From: Paralichthys olivaceus
Lineage: Eukaryota > Chordata > Actinopteri > Pleuronectiformes > Paralichthyidae
Length of the DNA stretch: 64,000 nt
Direction of reading: 5' to 3'
NCBI RefSeq assembly: GCF_024713975.1
Contig: NC_091094.1
Span: 9,905,001-9,969,000, forward strand
This document shows, in pieces, positions 54,401 to 64,000 of the stretch. Under the pieces are notes generated by a model. It was not told where the DNA came from. It did not search any database and saw only the letters and a list, made by a program, of their open reading frames with translations. Numbering within the stretch: position 1 is the stretch's first letter; each line of letters begins with the position of its first letter. The translations under genes were made by a program, and so were the position numbers.

Positions 54401-55030
54401 ACAGAAGAAAATTCTCATTTATTTAGGTTTTTAATTGCTTTCAGTGCTTCATTATTGATTTTTTGTTGTCAAACATCCAATGTGAAGTTTTTATGCTTGT
54501 TTTGTCCCAAAAAACGTATAAACGTCTTTGGGTTTTTTTTATATATGAGACAAAGCAAGGACACAAATCTTCACATTTGAGAATACATGGGCAGAAAATG
54601 TTTGGTAATTCTGCTTCATAAATTGACTCTACCAATGAACATGAAAGATTCAATTTGATTTGGTTTTATTCTGTTCATATATTGATATTTTGTTTATAGG
54701 ACTCCTGGGTTAGTGTTATATTTGCTGCTTTTCTGCTTGCGCAGACATGTACAGCCCAGTGTGTCAACAGGAAGTGAGCATCCGACCACATAGCATACTC
54801 CATCTGTGAGCCAACCTGCCCTTCTGTCTTCCTCTCCCAGGCTGTCCTTGCTAGAGGAGTGGCGTGGCATTAGAGATGATGCGCTGTCGGAGCTCAGCGG
54901 GATTAAGGGCTGCATCTTCGTCCACACTGGAGGCTTTATTGGCGGGAACAAGACCCAGGAAGGCGCCCTAGAGATGGCCCGGAGGACCCTGCAGGCTGCA
55001 GCCCAGTCCCCTAAAAATGGAAGCAGCTGA
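39487..55030 (+). CDS. myg1: MYG1 exonuclease (C12orf10-type, DHH-like)
   Basis: Human MYG1 is a 3'-5' RNA exonuclease found in mitochondria and nucleus/nucleolus, linked to processing of mitochondrial and pre-ribosomal RNA. Coding exons: 39487-39747, 40633-40745, 43956-44115, 45302-45451, 46818-46940, 47512-47693 and 54841-55030 (1179 nt, 392 aa), all GT-AG and in frame. The first ATG gives a 58-residue leader with many Arg/Lys, few acids early and alternating hydrophobics ([20 protein letters not shown]), as expected of a mitochondrial presequence. Conserved: [10 protein letters not shown] at 64-73, [12 protein letters not shown], the DHH triad at 121-123 (RYDHHQR), [46 protein letters not shown], and [16 protein letters not shown] near the end. 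Putative metal ligands His/Asp and DHH are intact. In-frame ATGs at residues 47 and 59 could give forms without the leader. AATAAA follows at 55315. Confidence 0.95.
39748..40632 (+). other. myg1: myg1 intron 1
   Basis: AT-rich intron after a short GC-rich start; no exon, repeat or RNA gene recognised. Confidence 0.45.
40746..43955 (+). other. myg1: myg1 intron 2
   Basis: A 3.2-kb intron containing a perfect 14-bp hairpin at 40806-40838, an A-run at 41097-41115, a dispersed fish repeat near 41.45 kb, an exon-like antisense block at about 42.0-42.3 kb, and a complex block at 43190-43450. Confidence 0.5.
41420..41580 (+). repeat. Dispersed fish repeat with TTATCCAAAGCGAC core
   Basis: Contains AACTGACGCGTTTATCCAAA followed by GCGACGTTCAATTAGTGCA. 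The core GACGC-TTTATCCAAAGCGAC is widespread in teleost genomes in short interspersed elements. The flanks are diverged, so class (SINE or MITE) is not assigned. Confidence 0.55.
44116..46817 (+). other. myg1: myg1 introns 3 and 4
   Basis: Gaps 44116-45301 and 45452-46817 around exon 4. Apart from the partial inverted-repeat element copy near 44.6 kb I see only ordinary AT-rich intron. Confidence 0.45.
44597..44644. mobile_element. Partial copy of the terminal-inverted-repeat element
   Basis: CCAGACCCAATATTTCAGAC then TGCAGTTCATGTCTGAAAG matches the right end of the element at 33257-34068 in the same order and spacing. The left end is not seen, so this is a truncated copy inside myg1 intron 3. 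Confidence 0.55.
47715..48290 (-). mobile_element. LINE reverse-transcriptase fragment (decayed)
   Basis: Minus-strand translation gives, with frameshifts and stops, [36 protein letters not shown] and RMEREIDR, followed in another frame by [17 protein letters not shown]. These match the order of a common fish non-LTR retrotransposon (FVIFMDRISR, LLFADDVVLLAS, FKYLGVLF, MEREIDRRIGAA, VMR..TVVVKRELS). The catalytic FADD motif has become FAGD and the frame is broken, so it is inactive. It begins just after exon 6 of myg1, in intron 6. Confidence 0.75.
49300..49640 (-). mobile_element. Second LINE reverse-transcriptase fragment (NeSL/R2-like, decayed)
   Basis: Minus-strand frames give [10 protein letters not shown], then after a frameshift [27 protein letters not shown] and [14 protein letters not shown]. 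This follows the order of a fish reverse transcriptase (FRPISLLNVEGKIFF, NNYIDTSCQKAGVPGFPGC, VEHSAMIWDQ, DLHVVWLDLANAYGSVPH). The WLDLANAYGS motif is mutated and a stop follows soon after. It differs from the fragment at 47715-48290. An adjoining open frame to about 49911 may belong to it but was not recognised. Confidence 0.6.
51716..51790 (+). repeat. Family B repeat end fragment
   Basis: GCTCTGCCAAGGTCCAACAG followed by TCAACTTATAAAAACACATT and CACTAGAGCCA parallels the left end of the fullest copy (CCTCCGCCAAAGCCCAACAG...AGTTCACACACTTCTAGA). Confidence 0.45.
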
Positions 55031-55314
55031 CCGGTTGGAGAGGGAGGCCAACAGCACATTTTGTTCTCGGGTTAGTCTTCAGAAAGGATGGCAAGGATTA
55101 AAATGTTTTCCTAGCTTGCAGATTGTTCGTCCCACCCAGGGCTAATGATTTGTTTCCGTTTTGCCAGAATTGGGATGGTATGGAAATGCCCGCCAAATAA
55201 CCTTGGAACATTTCCCTAATACTTACGTTTATAAACACTCACTCTGAATCATAATGTGTAGGCATATTATTCTTCTCTCCATCTGTACTAAAATTTGTTT
55301 TGGTATTCATTTGA

Positions 55315-55320
55315 AATAAA
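55315..55320 (+). terminator. myg1: myg1 polyadenylation signal
   Basis: Canonical AATAAA 285 bp after the myg1 stop codon, the first such signal in the 3' UTR. Confidence 0.7.
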
Positions 55321-55923
55321 AGACTATTTGGATTAAATTCTGTTAATTCTGGTTCTTGAAACATCTTAGTATTGGGTTAAATCCACAAATCTCATATTGT
55401 TTCCCAAGCTCTTGATTTTTGCTCACTATGTTCACTATGCACAAAATATTCCAGGTTCCCTTTTTCCCAAAACAATGATGATAATGAAAAGAAGAATAAA
55501 AGCTGATAAACACTAAATTAACATTGACATACGTTAGTGTGAACTACCTAAAATGACAGAAACAAACAGCAGCGGTCTTTGGCAATCGAGAAACTTCGGC
55601 TTCACTTTTAGGGTTCTGACATGTCGTCCTTCTTTATATAAAGTCTATGATCTGTACTGCTGAAGAAAGAAAAATTAATTTGAGACACATATTCCAAATG
55701 TTCTGCTTACATACAAACAGATATTATCAAAATAACCCACATTTAATTCAGAATATCATTAGCTTTTGACATGACTTCTATTAAATTGCTGTTATTGTCA
55801 TATTTGGATTAATAGTGGAACATTAGTGTGACGTATGTACTGAACGTCAGCTGCCGTGTCATGGACCAGCTCTGGCATCTTCAAAGCCTGTGAATACCAT
55901 AGACTTTACCTTTAAAGGGTCGG

Positions 55924-55926
<3 letters not shown>

Positions 55927-55968
<42 letters not shown>
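55927..55968. repeat. CA microsatellite
   Basis: CA array of about 21 units. Confidence 0.95.
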
Positions 55969-55970
<2 letters not shown>

Positions 55971-58124
55971 GGACAGCGGTTTCATCCTTTCATTTACAGA
56001 CGTGCCTAAATGAACTGCAGCACTACAAAGAGAAGCAGGGCCACTTCCTCTGGCTGCACGATCAAAGCGTCAATAATGAGGCCTGTTTAATTCGGAGAAA
56101 ATTGAATTTGCAAGCAGCACAAAGAGTTGCTCGTTGGGGCAGCCAGTGTCTTGACAAGGTTACCTCCACAGTGAGACGCGGTGTACAGTCAATTTCCCTG
56201 TAATAACGCTCGGGGGGGTTGGGGCCTTGAATTTTCTCATTTATGCTCCAAATTTCCATTCCCCGTCGCTCTATCTGCTACTCCTCCCTTACTGCCTCTT
56301 CGCCATGTAACACATTTGCTCTATAATTTCATTTTATTTACATCACAGTGGAAATGCCATTGCAGAGAATAAAAACAATGGTTCATGTGCTGTTAATGTT
56401 CCTCTGCTTATGAAACAGAAGCTTTTTATGAGGGAGCACTGCTACACCTTTAAATAAAATCACGTGCAAACGTACCACATAGACATAACAATGAGGATCT
56501 TAGTGTATCATCTAATCTGTATTTAGTCTCAAGTGCTTAGTTATTGTCTCCTTTATCCTGAGAGTGCAATAATGGATTTAGAAAAGTACTCTTCCTCTGA
56601 CATCTTCTTTTCCACACTACCTTTGTTTCTCTCTCTCACATACACACACACTTTAGTGTTATTACTCTCTATTTTGCTGGACCTTTTCCAGGGTCTCAAT
56701 CCAATCTATACACATTTGTGACAGCCTTTTACAGTCACGTGGTTCTCATTGTAATCTCTCTCAGCCATCCTTGTGTTGTTATGAGAGATACAGACGATAG
56801 CCCCCCTTTCCCCCAGCCTCCCTTGCTGAAAGGAGGCAGGGGATTGCGAAGGTGCGTTCAATGTGACGGTGTAATCACAGACGCTTTGAGAGAAACATCA
56901 CACTGAAAGGAAGGAAGAGGGAAAAACACTGATTGTAGCGTAATATGTATTGATTTAAGTTTCCAGACACCTCTTAAACGCTGCATGCACAATTCCAGGC
57001 TTATTCGCAATCAAGTGCACTTGCCTATTGGATTTTCAAATCCTGGAAAGTCTTTTCCTGCATTCCACCCAACGCTCCCCCCTCCTGATCCAGATAGACT
57101 GAGCCAGCATGAAATCCTTCCCTGTCGAACCACCTACAAAGCAATATTTTTTAATACTGTATTTTGTCAGCAGGGGTGCTTTTTTTCCTCTGCGCGTAGT
57201 TTTCTAACAACACAGCAGCAGATTAAACCTTTGTGCTGCTCCTCTGTTGTAAGCATTTTTCAGACGACAGCCCTGGCAACTCCCAGTTGGTCACAGTGGA
57301 AAAAATGGCGACTGAGAGCCTCAGCAGAACACCTGCCCTCAGCCTGACCTGTTGTTAGTGGAGCCATTCCCATGAGAGAGACAGGCTAGTTACGAGAAAT
57401 GCTCCACTGCCTCTTTATCTCCATCTCTCGAACAGTCGGACATGTCTTTTGTGCTGTTAGTCCTGCTTTGTTTTCACAGCACCAGATAATAGAAGAAAAT
57501 CACAACCAAACATGCGCTCTGTTTCTTGAGAGAGTGGAAACCTGCTCCGAGCTGTCAGATCTTTTCCTCTGCCTCTCTCTGTTTACAGATTTGTGTGAGG
57601 TTCATTTGGTGAACCCCCCCCCCCCCCCGGAGGACGATAGCCAAACAAACCACGGTGATGTCAAACGGCAGCACTTTACTGAAGTCAGTTTTTTTTCAGT
57701 GGGACTCACACTCTCATCAACCAGCTGCTGTCAGGCATGAACATCTTTTTCAATTGCTTCCTGAAAAACCACACTCTGTCCTGACTGGACTCTTACTTTT
57801 CTTGCTGTAAATTGAACCTCTCACCCAAAATCATGGCTTTTACTCTCAGTTCACTGAACAGGAAAATAGACAAAAAACACAATTCATTTAAAGTCCTACT
57901 CCAGCAGCCTTTTACAGCCCCGACAACTCCACTTTGCTCCTCAAAATTACACATTCAAAAAGTTTGTCAGTACAAAAGATTCTCCTCTTGGTCTTAAAAT
58001 GGATTAAATGTAATCCTCCCTCTTCACTTCGTATGACTATATCTATTAATATGCCAATATGGCCCCGCCCTAGTCTTCATCTACGTTCATTTTCATTTGT
58101 GTCTTCACAAACCATGGCTGTCGA

Positions 58125-58450
58125 GATCCGTTTTTTTTTCAGGCATCTACACTGCCACGTTTTCATTTTAAAAAACACATCAACTCCTGGCGTCCACACT
58201 ACTCTGGAGTTTCAGAGCCGCTAAAACAGAGAAGTTTGAAAACGCCCTGTTTTAGTATGAAAACTCTGCAGCCGTGTTTTTCAAGCTATTCCTGTGTACA
58301 CTGGAACGCTCCTGCCCAGTGAGTGATCACGTGATATGTGTTTTCAGGAGTGTTGAGGATAAAACCTGATATGGTGCCAAAACACTCATGTGGATAGAAA
58401 TAGTTTTACTTTGAAAAAGCTGTTTTCAAACAAAAACGAATACAGAAGAA
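58125..58450. mobile_element. Possible hAT-like non-autonomous element
   Basis: Segments such as GCCACGTTTTCATTTTAAAA, GGCGTCCACACTACTCTGG, TGTGTACACTGGAACGCTCC and AAAAGCTGTTTTCAAACAAA resemble a family of fish elements built from GTTTTC/GAAAAC arms and CCACAC-type motifs. Ends were not delimited and no second copy was found here. Confidence 0.35.
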
Positions 58451-59564
58451 CCTCAGACTGTCGTTTTTATTACTGTAGTGTTAAGTTGGAAATGCTCAGC
58501 CGGGGCGTTGACCTCTTATTTTGCTCAAAATATCTCTTTTAATATATTAAAGGTGTACATGACAACAGGCTCTCTAATTATGCACTTTCTTTGTTCCACA
58601 AAACTCAGCTTGTCATGTTCAAAACATTCACAGAAATTCAGCAGCAAAATAGTTTTTAAAAATCGATGATACTTGCAGAATTCTGGATTATATTCGTCAT
58701 GCAGTCAAAATGGTCGACATTCTTTTTTAGCAGGTTGACGGCAGCGGGACAGGCAGAGGACGGATACGTTTTGCCATTGGGGCTGTCAGACTCATCCTTC
58801 CCCCCCTGAGGGCTCTTCTGGTAGATGGACAGATTTCTTGCTGCTCATGATAGAAGAGGAAAAGGATAGCAGGGCACTCATGCTGAGAGCAGACCCCTGT
58901 GTATAACAGTTTTCTGCACAGTGTGTGAATGGTGTGCTGAACGTGCGTCTCGTCCTTGTTATTTATATGGAAATGTGTGACCCTGAGTAAGTGCGTGTCC
59001 ATGTGCCTTTCTCCTCCCGTGTTTGTAAATCCATGCATGCATCTGACTGATACATTATGTGTTGAAATCACTCTTCATTCTCAACATGATGCAGGGTGGA
59101 TCTGTGGATCTGTGATCTGCAGCAGTCTTTACATCACATGATGGATGAAGTGTGTGTCCACTTCATCTCCAGTACTGTGCCTTGAAGCACAGACATGAGT
59201 GATCAGAGGTGCATCTTCCCTTTAATCATATTTGTTTCAGCTCTACACTCTTCTTTGTTTTACCTCGACAGTTATATATTATCACCTTGTCTGACACCTA
59301 CTACACGTGCATGGGTTTGAAGGTGACATTTCACATTTTTAACATAAATCCTGCGATTACAGTGTGTGTGTTTTGTTTGTCTGTTTCACTTGTGATTGAA
59401 TCAAATTTGTGAAAGAAGACATGACAAATGACAGAAAAATCTAATTAAACCTGCAAGTAATTAAGTTAATATCTCGTGTGGAGGTGAGTGATGCTTTCTC
59501 AGAAACCAGACTGATCCCACGGTGTAATGAGGTGATGGCCTGATGGGGGCGCACGTGTCCCCAC

Positions 59565-59566
<2 letters not shown>

Positions 59567-59653
<87 letters not shown>

Positions 59654-59690
59654 GGAGAGAGAGAGAGTGAGAGAGAGAGAGAGAGAGAGT
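59567..59690. repeat. Long CA microsatellite followed by GA run
   Basis: A CA array of about 42 units (59567-59651) followed by an interrupted GA array to about 59690, directly upstream of the inferred first exon of the LRRC3-family gene. High-scoring open frames on both strands are artefacts of the repeat. Confidence 0.95.
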
Positions 59691-59699
59691 TTGCCCCAC

Positions 59700-59983
59700 A
59701 CCTCTCCAGCTATAACCACCCTCCGGTCAGACAGTCAGCGAAGAAGCCGTCTGCAGGCGACAAGCCACGGAGCCACGGAGCCACGGAGCCACAGCTGATT
59801 CTCTCCGCTCAGCTATTTTTCCAAACTGCATCTGCATAAGATAATTAAGAAGATGCGGATTTTCAGTCTCCTGTTGGAAACAGTGCGAAGAGAAATTGCA
59901 AACAAAGTCTAAAAAAAAGGGAGAAAAAAACCATCCTTCTGGATACTTGCTGGATTTCAAACTTCACTAGAAACCATCTACAG
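59700..59983 (+). other. Inferred 5' UTR exon of the LRRC3-family gene
   Basis: A segment ends CTACAG before a strong donor (GTGAGTT at 59984). It contains three tandem copies of a 9-mer GCCACGGAG at about 59763-59790. It lies about 2.06 kb before the acceptor of the coding exon (AG at 62040-62041 or 62044-62045). LRRC3-type genes commonly have the whole coding region in one exon after a non-coding exon, which fits. The 5' boundary is a guess; no clear TATA box is seen. Confidence 0.45.
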
Positions 59984-62040
59984 GTGAGTTATTATTATCC
60001 ACCATTCTATTAATTTATATATTAGAACATAATGTTGCTGAATTATTAAATAGTAATGATATAATTGTGTATTTCTCTGATTTTATTTGTATTCGCTTTC
60101 TATAGTAGCTACAACGTGGGCAATTAAATACTGTATGTGTGTTAAAGCTTCACCATTATTATTCAAAAGTTGCAAAGCAGAATTCACTGTTGATTGACTC
60201 TTTGTTTGTCAAAAAAGCTGAAAGGTTTTTCATTTGAGATGAAATCAGACTCAGAAAGCAGGAGAGTATCTGATATTGAAGTTATGTCATTTACTTTGAC
60301 AGATGTGGAGCGATATTAAAAAATAGAAATACAAATGCTGCAATCATCCCCTATAGGCTGCGTATATGCATTATATTGTATTTGAGCCCATCCCTCCTTG
60401 GGATAACAAGACCCCTTACTCACTAACACAGACATCCTGTTGTTCTGGTATTACATATAAAAAGACACTCACGCAAAAAGAAAGAAAAATTTAATGAAAT
60501 TCCAAATCAGCTTTCACTTACAGAAATATTCCATGTCTATAAATTGACACGATTAACAGCTTTTTCCTCTTCTCATAGGCTTTCTGCAGATAACTGGCCA
60601 ATTTATATGTTTCATACATCAACAGCGAAATCAATCTTCAATCATCACATTTACAAATCAATATCTTTTTTTTAACCTTCAAAACAGAGCATTACGACCT
60701 ATAACAGAGTCAGATCAGGGAGACTCTCTCCTGTCCCCCAGCCTCCTTCCTATTCTTATTCCTGCAGCTCATTATTATTTTTGTTAATTGGGGATTTGCA
60801 TACACCTCCATTATGTTAATAAGTGACGGTTAATGAGTGGTGAACTAAATCATCCTGTCTGTTTATGCAGCCTCTTGGCACCACAGGACTGTCAGTCGGT
60901 CTGTCAGTCACCTTATGACATATCCACCCAATCTAGGGCACTGTGGATCTGGGGATATGGTCCATGGTCTGGGGTGTAGAAGCCCTCAGTGTGTGCTCTG
61001 CTCTCCGTGCTGGAGGAACGGAGACACATGATTCTGTTATGGAGACAGGGACAAAGCAGATGACATTTGAGAGGATGGTCTTTTAATCTGATTCAAGGAG
61101 TCATTTATGCTTTCTCTCCTGGAACCAGAGCATCATTTGGGCTGTGCTTGTCTCAGCAAAACAAAACAAAGAGGTTATAAAAAAAAACCACATGATTGGA
61201 TTGTTGGAGCCAACTACACTGACACCATTTCCAGAGGAGGAAACACAGACAGGTTGGCCGATGAGACTGAGCCAATTGAAAATAGCTTGAAACACATCTT
61301 GAAAATGATACTGTCTTGCAAGATTCATTTTCTTTTTTGAACTACTATACACTACCTAGCACCCAGACTACTCGTGGTTTATTTATTTTTTCCAACTGTG
61401 CCACTTATTATATGACACCGTATGACTCAGGCAGGATTGATGTTCTTGCCGTTAATAGTGGAGCAGGCAATACTTGGACCATCGATCCAACCACTCTCTA
61501 ACCTCCTTCCCTATACACCCTGTGTGGAATATGATTTAGAGGCTGTGGCATGATGGGAGAATAAAGAGAGGGATAAAAGAAGAGGAACTTTTATTGATAA
61601 GCGTAATGTGATGCTTTTCTTCTCAGGAGGCAGTGTCGTGCATAATGATTTATGTTCTTTCAATGCAGAAATTACAAGGTTTTATTAGATCATTGAAACA
61701 ATCATTGCAGTGATTCACAAGGTGCAATAAAGATCACTGTCATTTCTTCTAAAAGTCCAGTTTCATTAAAAAGTGATGAACAAGCATCGGCAATATCATA
61801 CAGTGTAAATAAAGAGATGTTCTTCTTCCTCACTGTCTATCCCACCGTCTCTATGCAGGGTTATATTTAGCAGATGAACTGATTTAAGCCTATTTCAGTG
61901 TCTCTCTCTTAACCCACTGACTTTTTTCCTCCTCTTGAACATAATAATCCCCCCAGGCCCTGTTTGTTTGATTGCATGTAAACACACTGCATGTACAGAC
62001 TCATCTTTTCCACACTGACCCTGTTTCTCTCCGTCTGTCA
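59984..62040 (+). other. Inferred 5' UTR intron of the LRRC3-family gene
   Basis: About 2.06 kb, AT-rich in the first half; a block at 60770-60870 is rich in homeodomain-like TTAAT/ATTAG words. No coding sequence recognised. Confidence 0.4.
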
Positions 62041-62082
62041 GTCAGTGGGACCTGATGTGTGTCGGGGGGCTATGGTGACGCG

Positions 62083-62940
62083 ATGTGCACAGGCTGGTGT
62101 GAGGAGAGATGTACCAGCGTCAGTGGAGGAAGACGCAGGGATAAAGGATCGGATCTTCACCAATGGCTGTGCATCACAATCTTGTTCTCTGCTCTGTGGG
62201 GCCGAGGTTCGCCCCAGTGCCCGGACAGCTGCCACTGTGCCTGGGAGACAGCCACGGTGCAGTGCTCAGACGCTGGGCTGCGGGAGATCCCAGAGGGGAT
62301 TCCACCGGAAACCGTCTCCCTCCACCTGGAACGCAACTTCATCCGGAACATCCCGGAGAGGGCCTTCAGCGACCTGGTCCACCTGCGGGACCTGTACCTG
62401 TCCCACAACCGCATCGACACGCTGGCCTCGGGGGCCTTGCGGCACCTGGGCTCCGAGCTGCGTCTGCTGGACCTCTCACACAACCTGCTGAGACAGGCCA
62501 ACAGGGACGAGTTTGGCTCCACGAGAGCAAAGACGCGCCTCTACCACAACCCCTGGCACTGCGACTGCGCCCTCCAGGAGCTGATGGAGACCCTGAACCT
62601 CGAGCCCGAAACTGTGAACGGGATTGTTTGTGAGAGCTCTGTGCGGGGGGTGGGCGAGGGCAGCAGGTGGGAGGACCCGGGGGCGCAGGGCGAGCATGCG
62701 GGTCAGCCGCTCGTCAAACTGTTGGACTCTGGGGTGAACTTCTGCAGCCTGCAGAGGAAAACCACCGATGTGGCCATGCTGGTGACCATGTTCGTGTGGT
62801 TCTTCATGGTCATCGTGTACGTGGTGTACTATGTGAGGCAGAACCAAGCCGAGGCCCGCAGGCATTTGGAGTACCTGAAGAGTTTACCCAGCCCTGGCAA
62901 GACCCCCACTGAGACAGACACTCTCAGCACTGGCTTCTGA
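62083..62940 (+). CDS. lrrc3c: LRRC3-family leucine-rich repeat membrane protein (LRRC3C-like)
   Basis: A single-exon coding region of 285 aa. A 24-residue polar N-tail is followed by a hydrophobic signal segment (about 25-40), an LRRNT Cys cluster (CPDSCHC, 46-52, and Cys61), about three LRRs (68-138; LRDLYLSHNRI, LRLLDLSHNLL), an LRRCT (NPWHCDC, 156-162, with later Cys183 and Cys221), a transmembrane helix about 231-251 (AMLVTMFVWFFMVIVYVVYY) and a short cytosolic tail with RQNQ-EARRHLEYLKSLPS. The TTDVAMLVTMF to EYLKSLPS stretch is the family signature shared by LRRC3, LRRC3B and LRRC3C. The function of the family is poorly known. A stretch at 187-205 (GVGEGSRWEDPGAQG) looks like an insertion relative to human LRRC3 and LRRC3B. 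The paralogue is assigned only tentatively: its overall divergence from LRRC3 and LRRC3B favours an LRRC3C-type copy. The ATG at 62083 is the only in-frame start after an upstream in-frame TGA at 62053. Confidence 0.85.
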   Translation: MCTGWCEERCTSVSGGRRRDKGSDLHQWLCITILFSALWGRGSPQCPDSCHCAWETATVQCSDAGLREIPEGIPPETVSLHLERNFIRNIPERAFSDLVHLRDLYLSHNRIDTLASGALRHLGSELRLLDLSHNLLRQANRDEFGSTRAKTRLYHNPWHCDCALQELMETLNLEPETVNGIVCESSVRGVGEGSRWEDPGAQGEHAGQPLVKLLDSGVNFCSLQRKTTDVAMLVTMFVWFFMVIVYVVYYVRQNQAEARRHLEYLKSLPSPGKTPTETDTLSTGF

Positions 62941-62974
62941 ACTTCTGCCCTGCTGGTATTTAAAAGGAATAATC

Positions 62975-62980
62975 AATAAA
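62975..62980 (+). terminator. lrrc3c: Polyadenylation signal of the LRRC3-family gene
   Basis: AATAAA 35 bp after the stop, overlapping a second ATAAATAA-type run. This would give a very short 3' UTR, so later signals may also be used. Confidence 0.4.
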
Positions 62981-62984
62981 TAAG

Positions 62985-64000
62985 GTTTTATGGAGAGAGA
63001 CTGATAAATGTACAAATACAGTGTGGAGTTACCGACCGGAGGACGCAGATACAGAGGGAATTAACCTTTTACAGCCGTGTTTGCATATTTTTTTATATTT
63101 GTTACTACTAATTCCTCCATATTTTTTCTTAATAGTTCTTTTCCTCCTGCAGTTTTCTCAGTTTAATGAAAAATAATTAGTGTGTTTCATTTTACCATCT
63201 GCACCGAGAGAGAAAAAAGAGAAGAAACAGGAGTAAATGAAAACATTATTACCTTTTATCTCCCTCTCGCAATCCGTCTTTCCTCCTCTCCTTGTCCCAC
63301 CAGTCTGTGGCCTTCTATCTTTCATTAAGCTCTTATTAGGAGTCTTTGACCAACTGACCCTTAATGAACACTGGAAAGCCACTAATCAGGTGGAGTGTGT
63401 ATTTCAGGTCTAAAAGGGGAGCGTACACACTCAAGTTTGTGTCCTCACCTAATTGTGTCATATTTGAATTTGTGTGTGTGTGTGTGTATGTGATGTTTTT
63501 GTGTGTTGTTACAACCATTTTTTCCCAATACACGACAACAAAGCCAGTAGTTTCCGAGCCAGTGGAGAACTGCCGATCCAAATGTACTCTCAGGGAGCAT
63601 TACAGCCAGAGGTTGTGAACTACATTGTCTCTAAGCTGCAGGAAATCAGCTCTAAAGTATCTAGACAGCTTAGTGTACTGATCGGCACAGAGACATTTCA
63701 AGCAGAAATGGATCGTGGGTATGAATTAGATTAGAATAGCCATTTATCCTGAGAGAACCTCTACGTAGCTTAGCTTTAATTAATCTCTAGAGTCCAGCTT
63801 CCTCTCTGCACTGATTGCTGTGTACAAATGGTTTCACCTCTGATTTTCCATACAGGCTGCAGCTATAACTGATTTATTCTTGTGGAAACGAGCACTCTGT
63901 TTTCCCAGTTAGCACATTTGATGCTTGTTGTGATACGTTCCTGACGAGGAGGGTTTGTGCTGTAGTTTCACTGCATTTCCAGCTTAGAGTAAACGGAACA
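62985..64000. other. Sequence downstream of the LRRC3-family gene
   Basis: About 1 kb without a recognised gene. A short TG run lies at 63472-63487, followed by an open plus-strand frame to 63734 of unremarkable protein-like composition that I could not identify. Confidence 0.4.

Larger units (their letters stand above)
47694..54840 (+). other. myg1: myg1 intron 6 (7.1 kb)
   Basis: The largest intron in the window. Holds two LINE fragments on the minus strand, a family B end near 51.72 kb, a perfect 11-bp hairpin at 51905-51934 and pyrimidine-rich sequence at 52170-52470. Open frames at 50187-51152 and 52080-52609 have no splice context or recognisable protein. Confidence 0.5.
55345..59560. 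other. Spacer between myg1 and the LRRC3-family gene
   Basis: About 4.2 kb with no recognised gene. It holds a CA microsatellite, a poly-C run at about 57617-57628, a possible transposon at 58.1-58.45 kb and a moderately complex block at 56030-56240. Many short open frames occur, none with recognisable or spliced structure. Confidence 0.5.

Noticed and set aside
59441..59839. Several open frames over the CA/TG array
   Set aside because: They encode only Cys-Val or His-Thr repeats from the microsatellite and GA run.
62059..62082. Upstream extension of the LRRC3-family frame starting at GTG
   Set aside because: Not an ATG, and an in-frame TGA lies at 62053-62055, so the first usable start is 62083.
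61991..62491. 166-codon plus-strand frame overlapping the LRRC3-family gene
   Set aside because: Its product is Ser/Thr/Arg-rich with no domain, as expected for a shifted frame of a GC-rich coding exon. Only its ATG at 62072 is kept, as a translation observation.

Overview
The window is vertebrate nuclear DNA, almost certainly from a ray-finned (probably percomorph) fish. Genes are split into many short exons with GT-AG introns, CA/TG microsatellites are abundant, and several dispersed blocks match repeats I know from teleost genomes. All assignments were made by reading splice sites and conserved protein sequence by eye. No database search was run.

Layout, left to right. (1) 883-930 (+): last coding exon of a gene ending in a poly-Ser tail, best explained as prr13. 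(2) About 2210-12262 (+): pcbp2, a triple-KH poly(rC)-binding protein, with a CpG-rich 5' region, 12 canonical coding exons (317 aa) and a second possible terminal exon at 9437-9860 encoding a long Ser/Thr/Pro-rich tail ending in a basic cluster. (3) About 12856-29100 (-): map3k12 (DLK kinase), convergent with pcbp2, 13 coding exons (943 aa) plus a probable non-coding first exon near 28.8-29.1 kb. (4) 29.1-39.4 kb: gene-poor spacer with decayed transposons and possible regulatory blocks. (5) About 39.42-55.33 kb (+): myg1 (C12orf10-type DHH-family nuclease), 7 coding exons (392 aa); its 7-kb intron 6 holds two LINE reverse-transcriptase fragments. (6) 55.3-59.7 kb: spacer. (7) About 59.7-62.98 kb (+): an intron-in-5'UTR gene of the LRRC3 family, a single-coding-exon LRR membrane protein of 285 aa.

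The order prr13 - pcbp2 - map3k12 with pcbp2 and map3k12 tail to tail matches human 12q13. myg1 belongs to the same human region, so this is conserved synteny and not an operon-like system. The genes do not share one pathway: post-transcriptional RNA binding (pcbp2), stress/axon-injury JNK signalling (map3k12), organelle RNA processing (myg1) and a membrane LRR protein. I found no CRISPR, rRNA, tRNA or prokaryote-type system, and no clearly new molecular system.

The most interesting observations concern gene architecture: a 135-nt in-frame exitron in map3k12 whose removal recreates the human short isoform junction; the pcbp2 alternative terminal exon; a uORF/start overlap (ATGA) at myg1; three ATGs in three frames within 30 nt at the LRRC3-family start; an approximately 810-bp element with long terminal inverted repeats; and an antisense open exon-like block inside myg1 intron 2.
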